Below are positions 1-7,481 of a stretch of DNA of 64,000 nt, piece by piece; the first letter of the stretch is position 1; every line of letters starts with the position of its first letter. Location of the stretch: positions 310,001 to 374,000 of the forward strand of contig NZ_UWPE01000001.1 in assembly GCF_900604955.1 (NCBI RefSeq). Reading direction: 5' to 3'. The position numbers were made by a program, and so were the translations under genes. This DNA is from Neoactinobaculum massilliense. GTDB taxonomy: Bacteria; Actinomycetota; Actinomycetes; Actinomycetales; Actinomycetaceae. The notes under the pieces are model-generated. The model saw nothing but the letters and a program-made list of their open reading frames with translations, was not told where the DNA came from and did not search any database.

Positions 1-824
1 GACGTTCCGGAACGCAAGAAATCCTCGGGGCTTTGGGACGCCGTACCCCGTTCGACGTCGTCCTCACCGATGCGAAGCGAGGTGCCGGTACCGGCGCCGT
101 GGTTTTTCGGGGCGCCGGCGACTCCCGCGGCAGCCTGCTCACGTTGGGAGCGGGTGAGAAGCATATTGTGCAGGTCGGCGTCCGCGGGGGCGGAGGAATG
201 CGCGTGGACGCGGAGCCCGGTTGCCCAGAGGCCGGTGGGCTGAAGAACATTGAGGCCGTCGAGAATAAGGACGTCTGGCTGGTTGACGAGCATGTGTTGA
301 TCGGGAAGAACGTCATAGGTGGCGTGATCATAGATAGGCGCCGCAACCGCCGGCTGGCCTGATTTAATACGACGGAGGAAATCGAGGAGCCCGGGGATGT
401 TGTAGGACTCCGGAAAACCCTTACGCTCCGTGAGACCGAGGCGAGCGAGTTCCGCGTTCGAGTACAGAAAACCGTCCGTGCTCACCAGATCCACGCGAGG
501 CGTGCCGGGGTATGCGGCGAGGAGCTTTTGGAGAAGCTCGGCGATAGTGGATTTTCCGGCGGCCACGGATCCGGTGACGGAAAAAATGATCGGTGTGGGG
601 CGCACCTCGCGGCCAAGGAATGCGCTGAGTGCGGCGCGCCCGCGGCGTACCGCCTCCACCTTGACCTCAAGCATGGCTGCCAGCGGGCGATACACCTGGT
701 CCACTTCCTCCGGGGCAACGGCCGAGGAAAGGATTGCGGTGGAGGCCTGCTCCGTGCTAGAGGCGTGCGTGGCGAATTGGGTCCACTCGGCGCGCGAAAA
801 CGCCATGAGATGCGGCTGAGGCAT
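1..824 (-). CDS. coaA: Type I pantothenate kinase (3' end beyond window)
   Basis: Phosphorylates pantothenate, the first committed step of coenzyme A synthesis, in the cytoplasm. Visible: P-loop GSVAAGKS at about residues 85-92, then STDGFLYSN, RKGFPESYN, a KSG and a YDHATYDV segment, and LILDGLNVLQ ending near residue 195, all typical of bacterial CoaA. The start is the ATG at 824-822. It has no Shine-Dalgarno but lies 6 nt after a TAGACT hexamer, so the mRNA may be leaderless. Odd: the family usually reaches its VSDFVDFS-type segment within about 15 residues of LNVLQ. Here at least 79 residues of Ala/Gly/Ser-rich sequence follow before the window edge, so a large insertion is present. About 274 residues are visible. 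Confidence 0.93.
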   Translation of the reverse strand, partial: MPQPHLMAFSRAEWTQFATHASSTEQASTAILSSAVAPEEVDQVYRPLAAMLEVKVEAVRRGRAALSAFLGREVRPTPIIFSVTGSVAAGKSTIAELLQKLLAAYPGTPRVDLVSTDGFLYSNAELARLGLTERKGFPESYNIPGLLDFLRRIKSGQPAVAAPIYDHATYDVLPDQHMLVNQPDVLILDGLNVLQPTGLWATGLRVHAHSSAPADADLHNMLLTRSQREQAAAGVAGAPKNHGAGTGTSLRIGEDDVERGTASQSPEDFLRSGT

Positions 825-830
825 GCGTGC

Positions 831-836
831 AGTCTA
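831..836 (-). promoter_or_regulatory. Putative -10 element of coaA (leaderless)
   Basis: Reads TAGACT on the minus strand and ends 6 nt before the coaA ATG. A TTTTCA lies 17 nt further upstream as a weak -35. This spacing puts the transcription start at or next to the start codon. The same hexamer and spacing occur before guaB. Confidence 0.45.
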
Positions 837-1255
837 GTGCCCGACGTGCGCTATGAAAACGCGGCGCTGCATACAGGATGGCGAGATAACGGCGGCGCCC
901 GTGAAAGCGTAGCCCGGACGGCAGTGGCCCTGAGAAAACGGTGGCAAAACGGTGACGCTAGTAAGGGCGGCGCTAACAAACGTGAGCGGAACGGTGGCGG
1001 GCGGCGTCGAGCATAGGAGCACGTAGATGGGACGAATACTCCCTACACGCAAAGTTAGGTGGCGTAAGTTCATCTAGTGGAGGGATCCACCGATGAGATG
1101 GGGCTGCGATGACCAAAACGCCACATGGAATCAAACAGGACGTATGGAACACGGATATTGCTGACGCGACGAATGCGTTCATCAGCACGATAACGACATG
1201 CTAGTGCCATCGAACTGCTTCCGGGCTGTTAATGATGGAGATCGAGGCTCGCGCG
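837..1255. other. Non-coding gap between coaA and the Rhs island
   Basis: About 420 bases with no convincing gene, tRNA or terminator on either strand. Short open frames here have no recognisable motif. It must hold the upstream signals for the membrane protein at 1256 and may mark the left edge of the accessory island. I see no direct repeat or att-like core. Confidence 0.4.
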
Positions 1256-1822
1256 ATGAGTGATACGACGTGGTTGGGTTTTGGTGTGGCGTTTGCGCTG
1301 GGTTTGTTTGGGGCGTTGTCTCAGTGGCATGGGCGTAAGGAGATCGAGACTGATGGTGAGGTGGTGCAGCGCGCCCCGAAACGTATGAAGGTCGGCGGAA
1401 TCGTCGCGCTAATCGCTAGCGTATTTGGACTTGTCGGTATTGTCGGTTCCATCGCGCTTGTGACGATTGATGGTTGGAATGGGACGGATATTTTCTTTTT
1501 GATACTTTGTGGGGTTTTGGGCTCATTTTTTGCGTATATGGGATGGTGGTGTCTTTCTTATTATCGGCATCGGGCATTGATTGATGGCGTGGATGAGGCG
1601 ACGGTGTGGAATGTGAGGGGCCGGAAGCACGTGTATGCCCATAAGGATGTAGTGAAGCTCGCAAGTGACCGGTCCGGGTTCTTTTTGGTGTTTTGGACGT
1701 GTGAGGGGGAGAAGTCCCGTCTAAATGGTGGCTGGATGGATTGTTCTAATCTGTTGCGGGATTGTGCCCTGTATGCGGTGAAGGTGCCGATTTCTTTGCG
1801 GGATTCGTTGACCGTCGCCTAA
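1256..1822 (+). CDS. Membrane protein, paralog 1 of 3 (candidate immunity-like)
   Basis: 188 residues of unknown function. There are two hydrophobic helices after a short N-terminal helix (about residues 45-75 and 80-105, the second ending MGWWCLSYYRH), then a soluble C-terminal part with a GVDEATVWNVRGRKHVYAHKD stretch that looks like a small PH-like beta domain. It aligns with the two proteins at 4169 and 4730 (shared GEVVQR / GEVQRP segment, YYR motif, basic RGRK or WRGRRR turn). An in-frame ATG exists at 1232, but the paralogs support 1256. Codon use is richer in T and in TTG/TTT than the housekeeping genes, consistent with horizontal acquisition. It lies upstream of the Rhs gene. An immunity role is inference from the neighbourhood only. 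Confidence 0.6.
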   Translation: MSDTTWLGFGVAFALGLFGALSQWHGRKEIETDGEVVQRAPKRMKVGGIVALIASVFGLVGIVGSIALVTIDGWNGTDIFFLILCGVLGSFFAYMGWWCLSYYRHRALIDGVDEATVWNVRGRKHVYAHKDVVKLASDRSGFFLVFWTCEGEKSRLNGGWMDCSNLLRDCALYAVKVPISLRDSLTVA

Positions 1823-1909
1823 AACCTCAACATAATTCAGCTATCAATGCGATCTTGTAACAAGATGCCGGTCGAGCAGAACAGATAGATTGAGCGATTG
1901 AGGTGAGCA

Positions 1910-4135
1910 GTGTGCGGTGTTGCAGCTAGGTATGTCTCGTCTTGGTATGGTTTCCCGGATGGCCGCCCAACCACCTGGACGGACCCGACGGGCCGCACTG
2001 CCGAAGGCGCGATGCCGGTACCAGGAAGGGCACTGGGGCCCGCCACCATGCGGCGCACCACCGTCACCCGCGATTCGTTTGGCCGTATCACAGGCGTGGA
2101 GGATGACGCGGGCCAGGCGGAACTGGTGACGTATGACTCCGCCGGGCGCCTCGCCGAAACGCGCGTGGACGGGCGCACCCAGGTGGCCGTGGACTACCAC
2201 GAGGGTGGCCGGCGTGTGGTGGTACGGGATTACACCCACCCGGCTGGCGCGCAAGTGACGCACGAGGTGGTGAAGGATCGCCGTGGGCTGCCGGTGGCGC
2301 GCACCACCACGGTGGATGGCAAAGAGACCCGCTGGGCGTGGACGTATGATCGAGACGGCCTGCTCACCGAGGTGAGCCTGGACGGTGACGCGTGGCGGTA
2401 CGAATATGACGCGGCCGGCCGGCTTACGGCGCTGGTGGCGCCGTCGGGCGCGCGTGCGGAGGTAAGCACAGATCACGACGGGCGGGTGCGCTGCGTGGAT
2501 GCCGGATTCACGATGCGCGCCTGGGATTACCGGCAGGGATTCCCGGTACGCATGGAGGTGGACGGCGCCTCGGAGGAGCGCACATATGACGCCTGGGGAC
2601 GGCTCGCGGGACTCCGAAACGGGAACGGTAGTTTTGTGTTCACCTACGACGCCGCCAACCAGCTCACGGGGGTAACGGGCCCGGAGGGTGCGCGCGAATT
2701 CTCATACGACCCCGCGGGCAGACTGGTGCGTGTGGCCGCTGGGACAGCGGAATCGACCTTCGCGTACGACCGTGCTTCACGGCTGGCGGCGCGCATCACA
2801 CCCGAAGGAAAGGTGGCGTACACCTTTGATACGGGTGGGCGCCGGGTGGCCACCCAGACGGCGAACGCGGTGCAGCGCATTGAGTGGGACGGGCGGGGGT
2901 GGCCCAGCCAGGTAAAACTAACTGGGGTTGGCACTACCACGGGTACCCACGAGAACAACGTGACTGTGCCCGTGTGGGTGAACGGTCTGGGCGAGCCTAC
3001 GGAACTGGGCGGATCCCGCTTTGACTGGAACATAGCCGCGCCGGTACCGCAGCTGATGCGGGCACGCGGCGCGCGCGTGTGGCATCTGCCCGGCGGGGCG
3101 GTCCAGCGTGACGGTGTGCTCCCCAAGGGCGTGACGGTGGCTGGTGGCCGGCTGTCCGTGGACGGCATGGGCTGGATGGGGGCTCGGCTGGCCGATCTGG
3201 CTTCCTTCGCGTTTGTCAGCCCAGATCCCGCGGTGCCCGCACCCGGCAGCCTGTGGGAGGCGAACACATACAACCTGCTGGGTAATAATCCGCTGAATCT
3301 GGTGGATCCATGGGGTACCGCGCCGATTACCGACGCTGACCTCTCCGCGATTGACGCCTACAACGAGAACCGCAATAACGCGGGGCAGAGGTGGGCGAAT
3401 ATCATTGTTGGAATTGCTGCGGTTGGCGTCATGGCGGTTGGCGCGGCTATATTAGCTTTCAACCCAGCCACACTGGCTGGAATGCTAATTGTCAGCGCCG
3501 TTGGTGGAGCCACCATTGGTGTGGGTAGTTCTGTACTGAGCCAGATTGTTGGCGGTACGAATGTTAACGAACTTAACTGGAAGCATATCGGGGTCAATGC
3601 AGCGCTTGGTGCGGTTAGCGGGGTAGTGGGTGGCGTAGTGGGTAGGGCTGTGGATTTGGCTGGTGAATCCATGCTTCCCGAGATTACGCAAGCAGGACAA
3701 GGAATAACGGAGACGCTTGCAGAACAGCTCCCGCGCAATGCACTTTCATCGGGTGTCTCGGGTGCTATCAATGGCAGCGCACCCGCTTTAGAACAAGTGA
3801 GTGATGGCAAAGGTCTCAACAGTCGCCTGTTGATGAGTGGCATGGCTACTGGCGCGGTGGCGGGTCTCTATAGCGGCAGTGCCATAACAGGTGGTGGAGC
3901 AATAGCTAGCGGTGGTATTGCCCGCGCAGGGTTCTCTGAGGCCGTGAGCAACAGGGGTGGTCAGCTTATCGGTGGGGGCATTGCTGGGGCCGTTAGTGGT
4001 GGTGTGGAGTATGCCGTAACAAGCCAATTACCGGGCGCAGGTCCCTATTCGAATTCCGATTTCCTAAGTTCTCTCATTATCGGCGGCGTGGGCGGTGGCA
4101 CACCAGGATATGAACCGGCATCAGCTGAAAAATAG
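1910..4135 (+). CDS. Truncated Rhs/YD-repeat protein
   Basis: 741 residues. The N-terminal about 330 residues carry repeated YD-type units (YDSAGRL, YEYDAAGRL, FTYDAANQL, FSYDPAGRL, FAYDRASRL), which build the Rhs shell. The core ends in YNLLGNNPLNLVDPWG near residue 470, the Rhs-core boundary motif. After it come about 270 residues that are Gly/Ala-rich and hydrophobic, with lower GC, resembling the region that precedes a toxin tip. No catalytic toxin domain is recognisable before the stop. The GTG start follows an in-frame TGA six bases upstream. There is no signal peptide and no usual large N-terminal region, so this is a 5'-truncated cassette or relic, possibly also lacking its toxin tip. 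Flanked by membrane-protein paralogs. Confidence 0.75.
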   Translation: MCGVAARYVSSWYGFPDGRPTTWTDPTGRTAEGAMPVPGRALGPATMRRTTVTRDSFGRITGVEDDAGQAELVTYDSAGRLAETRVDGRTQVAVDYHEGGRRVVVRDYTHPAGAQVTHEVVKDRRGLPVARTTTVDGKETRWAWTYDRDGLLTEVSLDGDAWRYEYDAAGRLTALVAPSGARAEVSTDHDGRVRCVDAGFTMRAWDYRQGFPVRMEVDGASEERTYDAWGRLAGLRNGNGSFVFTYDAANQLTGVTGPEGAREFSYDPAGRLVRVAAGTAESTFAYDRASRLAARITPEGKVAYTFDTGGRRVATQTANAVQRIEWDGRGWPSQVKLTGVGTTTGTHENNVTVPVWVNGLGEPTELGGSRFDWNIAAPVPQLMRARGARVWHLPGGAVQRDGVLPKGVTVAGGRLSVDGMGWMGARLADLASFAFVSPDPAVPAPGSLWEANTYNLLGNNPLNLVDPWGTAPITDADLSAIDAYNENRNNAGQRWANIIVGIAAVGVMAVGAAILAFNPATLAGMLIVSAVGGATIGVGSSVLSQIVGGTNVNELNWKHIGVNAALGAVSGVVGGVVGRAVDLAGESMLPEITQAGQGITETLAEQLPRNALSSGVSGAINGSAPALEQVSDGKGLNSRLLMSGMATGAVAGLYSGSAITGGGAIASGGIARAGFSEAVSNRGGQLIGGGIAGAVSGGVEYAVTSQLPGAGPYSNSDFLSSLIIGGVGGGTPGYEPASAEK

Positions 4136-4168
4136 TAGCGATTGAGAATTAGGAAAGAAGGCAGAGTG

Positions 4169-4720
4169 ATGCGGTGGCTGTCCGTTGTATTGATTGCAGT
4201 TGCGCTCTCAGTTGGGGGCATGATCTCGTGGATTCCTCGTCAGGAAGGTAAATCTGAGGGAAGTGTTCAGCGTCCAAGCAAATCTCTCAGGAGCTTTGGA
4301 ATTGTATTTTTCGTACTGGGAGTGTGGGTTTTTGTAGCGGGAACTGCTGTTATTTTTCTGAACTTTATCAACGGTGCAGTTCTTGGAATGTGGATTTTTG
4401 CGATATGCAGTACTCTCCTAGGTGCCCTTTCGATTGTTCTGGGATGGTCCTGTTTGAATTATTACCGGGTGAAGTGGGTTCGTGATGGTGTGGGTGTGTT
4501 TGAGGATGTGGATTGGCGTGGGCACCGCCGCGTGATTCGGCATGAGGATATTGTGCAGTGGGGTAAGCCGCCGTTGAGTGAGTTGGTGGCTGTGTGGGAT
4601 CGGGATGGCCGGGCTGTTACGGTGAATTTGAAGTTGTTCCGTGCGCCGAATCTTATTGCTGCTGCGCAGAAGTATGGGACAAAACGGCGGGTGCCGATTC
4701 ATATGGATATTGGTTTCTAG
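4169..4720 (+). CDS. Membrane protein, paralog 2 of 3 (candidate immunity-like)
   Basis: 183 residues, unknown function. The start at ATG 4169 is chosen because MRW(L/V) matches the next paralog and AGGAAAGAAGG precedes it; an in-frame codon at 4142 would add 9 residues. It has an N-terminal signal-anchor-like helix, two central membrane segments (about residues 45-70 and 75-100), then NYYRVKWVRDGVGVF and a C-terminal soluble domain. It begins 33 bases after the Rhs stop. Bases 4453-4521 match 5014-5082 in the next gene with one mismatch in 69, showing a recent duplication or gene conversion. Position after an Rhs gene is typical of immunity genes, but that role is inferred. Confidence 0.65.
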   Translation: MRWLSVVLIAVALSVGGMISWIPRQEGKSEGSVQRPSKSLRSFGIVFFVLGVWVFVAGTAVIFLNFINGAVLGMWIFAICSTLLGALSIVLGWSCLNYYRVKWVRDGVGVFEDVDWRGHRRVIRHEDIVQWGKPPLSELVAVWDRDGRAVTVNLKLFRAPNLIAAAQKYGTKRRVPIHMDIGF

Positions 4721-4729
4721 GAGATCCTC

Positions 4730-5281
4730 ATGCGTTGGGTGTTTATTGGGTTGTTTGCGGCGGCGATGTCGGTTGGGACAGTGGTGTCCTGGGGTCCTCG
4801 TCGGGAAGAAACGGACGAGGGTGAGGTGCAACGCCCGACAAAGACACTGTTGAAGTTTGGCTGCATTCTTACCGTGTGCGGGGTATTCGTCACCGTTCTC
4901 TCGGCCGCGTTCTTTGTGATCGCCTTGGTGGAATGGGGACATCGAGATGCACAAATTGGGTTTGCGTGCTTCGCGGTGGGCGGTGTTTTCTCTGCGTGCC
5001 TTGGTTGGGCGTATTTGAATTATTACCGGGTGAAGTGGGTGCGTGATGGTGTGGGTGTGTTTGAGGATGTGGATTGGCGTGGTCGGCGTCGTGTGATTCG
5101 GCATGAGGATATTACTGAGTGGGGGTGGGCCTCCGGAAACATGTTGCTTGCGGTGTGGGGCAAGGATGGCCAGGTGGTGAATGTGAACTTGAAGCTGTTC
5201 CGGGCGCCGAACCTGATTGCTGCGACGAAGCAGCGCGGCACCCGGAAGAAGGTTCCCTTCCGCCTCAACCAGGGATTCTGA
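4730..5281 (+). CDS. Membrane protein, paralog 3 of 3 (candidate immunity-like)
   Basis: 183 residues, the same length as its upstream neighbour, which it follows by 9 bases with AGGAG just before the ATG. Same layout: N-terminal helix, the EGEVQRP segment, two membrane helices, NYYRVKWVRDGVGVF, then a soluble domain ending FRLNQGF. The central region is nearly identical to the neighbour while the ends differ. This mosaic pattern suggests duplication followed by divergence or recombination. Function unknown. It probably forms one transcript with the gene at 4169 and perhaps the Rhs gene. Confidence 0.65.
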   Translation: MRWVFIGLFAAAMSVGTVVSWGPRREETDEGEVQRPTKTLLKFGCILTVCGVFVTVLSAAFFVIALVEWGHRDAQIGFACFAVGGVFSACLGWAYLNYYRVKWVRDGVGVFEDVDWRGRRRVIRHEDITEWGWASGNMLLAVWGKDGQVVNVNLKLFRAPNLIAATKQRGTRKKVPFRLNQGF

Positions 5282-5382
5282 CCTGGGCGACCGTAATTTT
5301 CCCGCAGGTAGTTGGTTTCCGCGCGGCACGTCACCCGCACGTCTGCCCGTGCCCAACGTGCGGTGCTGACTCACGCACCTGC

Positions 5383-5436
5383 CCACGTCCCACGCGCCCG
5401 GCGATAGGTCCGCACGTCCGTCCACGTCCCACGCGC
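5383..5436 (+). repeat. Imperfect direct repeats in the glmS upstream region
   Basis: CCACGTCCCACGCGC occurs at 5383-5397 and again at 5422-5436, among several degenerate CCGCACGTC / CCCGTGCC units between 5330 and 5475. No coding function is evident. The 5282-5532 interval separates the accessory island from glmS and holds nothing else I recognise apart from the promoter hexamer at 5519. Confidence 0.4.
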
Positions 5437-5518
5437 ATGCATGTCCGCCATAACCCGCGCGTCCACCCGTGCCAAAGGTCCGTTGTCTGTTCTGTAGCAG
5501 CGTGTTATCGCCGCCGCG

Positions 5519-5524
5519 TAGAAT
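5519..5524 (+). promoter_or_regulatory. Putative -10 element of glmS (leaderless)
   Basis: TAGAAT ends 8 nt before the GTG start of glmS, and no Shine-Dalgarno lies between. No good -35 is visible. The spacing fits a leaderless mRNA. Confidence 0.45.
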
Positions 5525-5532
5525 CCCCGGAC

Positions 5533-7395
5533 GTGTGTGGAATTGTTGGATACGCAGGGCCCGCGCCCGCAAGTGACCGTCCTCTCAACGTTGTCCTGGC
5601 AGGCCTTAGCCGCCTCGAATATCGCGGCTACGATTCAGCCGGTGTGGCCGTCGCATCCGCCAGCGGCCTAGCCGTGTGCAAACGCTCCGGCCGCCTCACG
5701 AACCTAACCGCCGCACTGGAGGCTGATCCCCTCGCGCCCGGCATCAGCGCTATGGGACATACCCGCTGGGCCACCCACGGCGCGCCCTCGGACGTCAACG
5801 CTCACCCGCACCTGTCCGCCGACGGCCGCGTGGCCGTCATCCACAACGGCATCATCGAAAACTTCCTCGAACTGAAAGCCCAGCTGGCAGCCCGCGGCAT
5901 CACCCAGCGCTCGGACACGGACACCGAAGTAGTAGCGCAACTCCTCGGCGTCGAACTCGCGGACGGCACCGCGGCCACGCTCACCGAAGCCATGCTCCAC
6001 GTGGTAGCGCGCCTCCAAGGCTCCTTCACCCTGGTGGCGCTAGACGGCCAGGATCCCGCCACGGTGGTGGCCGCCCGCCGCAATTCTCCGCTCGTCGTCG
6101 GCCTGGGCAACGGTGAAAACTTCCTCGGCTCGGACGTCTCCGCCTTCGTGGGCGAAACGGACCGCGCCCTGGAAGTGGGCCAGGACACCGTCGTCGTCAT
6201 GACGGCAACGAACGTCAAACTCCTGGACTTCGCAGGAAACCCCGCCCAGGGGCGCGAGTACACCATCACCTGGGACGCGAAAGCCGCGGCGAAGGACGGC
6301 TACGCCACATTCATGGACAAGGAGATCCACGAAGAACCCCACGCCGTCGAGGAAACGCTGCGAGGCCGGCTGGTGGACGGGCACCTGGCGCTCGACGAAA
6401 TGCGCATGGACCCCGCCCTGTTCCGCTCCGTGGACAAAATCATCGTCATCGCGGCCGGCACCGCCTCCTACGCGGGACAGGTGGCGCGCTACGCCATCGA
6501 ACACTGGTGCCGCATCCCCGTCGAGGTGGAACTAGCCTCCGAATTCCGCTACCGAGACCCCGTGGTCAGCGAGAAAACCCTTATGCTCGCCATCTCCCAG
6601 AGCGGAGAAACCATGGACACGCTCCAGGCTATGCGCCACGCCCACGAACAGGGCGCCAAAGTACTCTGCATCTGCAATACATACGGCTCCTCGATTGCCC
6701 GTGAATCCGACGCCGTGCTCTACACCCACGCGGGCCCCGAAATTGCCGTCGCCTCCACCAAGGCTTTCGTGGCGCAGATCGCCGCCGCCTACCTGCTGGG
6801 CCTCTACCTGGCGGAGGTGCGCGGCAATAAATACCCCGAGGAGGTTGCCGGGTACCTTGAAGAACTCTCCCGCATGCCCGGGCGCATAGAAAAGGTGCTG
6901 GAGCAGGAGGAGAGCATCCGCGCCCTCGCCCGCACCATGAAGGACAAAACATCCTTCCTCTTTCTCGGACGACACGTGGGATTCCCCGTGGCTCTTGAAG
7001 GTGCACTCAAACTCAAGGAAGTGGCCTACGTACACGCGGAGGGCTTCGCGGCCGGTGAACTCAAACACGGTCCCATCGCGCTGGTCGAGCCGGGTCTACC
7101 CGTGTTCTTCATCGTCCCCACCCCGCGCCGCCCCGAACTACACAACAAGGTGATCTCCAACGTCCAGGAGGTGCGCGCTCGCGGCGCCCGCACCATCGTC
7201 ATCGCCGAGGAGGGAGATAACGCCGTCACCGACTACGCCGAGCATGTGTTCCGCGTCCCCCTCGGCACCCCCACGCTCATGATGCCCATGGTTACCGTGG
7301 TGCCGCTGCAGATTTTCGCCTCCGAAATGGCCGCGCAGAAGGGGTACGACGTCGATCACCCCCGCAACCTGGCCAAGTCCGTCACGGTGGAGTAG
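5533..7395 (+). CDS. glmS: Glutamine-fructose-6-phosphate aminotransferase (isomerizing)
   Basis: Makes glucosamine-6-phosphate from fructose-6-phosphate and glutamine, entering peptidoglycan precursor synthesis. 620 residues, the usual length. The GTG start is fixed by biology: the next residue is the catalytic cysteine (CGIVGYAG), exposed after Met removal. N-terminal class II glutaminase domain (about 1-240, with TRWATHG and NGIIEN), then two SIS sugar-isomerase domains (SQSGETMDT near residue 355, STKAFVAQ) and the C-terminal LAKSVTVE. The reading frame stays open for 414 bases upstream, but that extension has no homology and is not used. In actinobacteria glmS usually sits close to coaA; here the Rhs island lies between them. 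Confidence 0.97.
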   Translation: MCGIVGYAGPAPASDRPLNVVLAGLSRLEYRGYDSAGVAVASASGLAVCKRSGRLTNLTAALEADPLAPGISAMGHTRWATHGAPSDVNAHPHLSADGRVAVIHNGIIENFLELKAQLAARGITQRSDTDTEVVAQLLGVELADGTAATLTEAMLHVVARLQGSFTLVALDGQDPATVVAARRNSPLVVGLGNGENFLGSDVSAFVGETDRALEVGQDTVVVMTATNVKLLDFAGNPAQGREYTITWDAKAAAKDGYATFMDKEIHEEPHAVEETLRGRLVDGHLALDEMRMDPALFRSVDKIIVIAAGTASYAGQVARYAIEHWCRIPVEVELASEFRYRDPVVSEKTLMLAISQSGETMDTLQAMRHAHEQGAKVLCICNTYGSSIARESDAVLYTHAGPEIAVASTKAFVAQIAAAYLLGLYLAEVRGNKYPEEVAGYLEELSRMPGRIEKVLEQEESIRALARTMKDKTSFLFLGRHVGFPVALEGALKLKEVAYVHAEGFAAGELKHGPIALVEPGLPVFFIVPTPRRPELHNKVISNVQEVRARGARTIVIAEEGDNAVTDYAEHVFRVPLGTPTLMMPMVTVVPLQIFASEMAAQKGYDVDHPRNLAKSVTVE

Positions 7396-7481
7396 GGCGC
7401 GGGGTTTATCGACGCGTTTCGAGGTGCGGACAGCCCAGGCCGGCGCGGTTTCACGTGCGTAGGCTGCACGTGGAGGATCCG

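Noticed and set aside
5119-5532. N-terminal extension of GlmS, as the frame is open for 414 bases upstream
   Set aside because: GlmS must begin with Met-Cys for the catalytic cysteine to be N-terminal; the extension is low-complexity and crosses the repeats and the promoter hexamer.
5282-5532. glmS ribozyme or CRISPR-like array
   Set aside because: The repeats are short, uneven and degenerate, and no glmS ribozyme core is seen. The glmS ribozyme is known from Gram-positive low-GC bacteria, not expected here.
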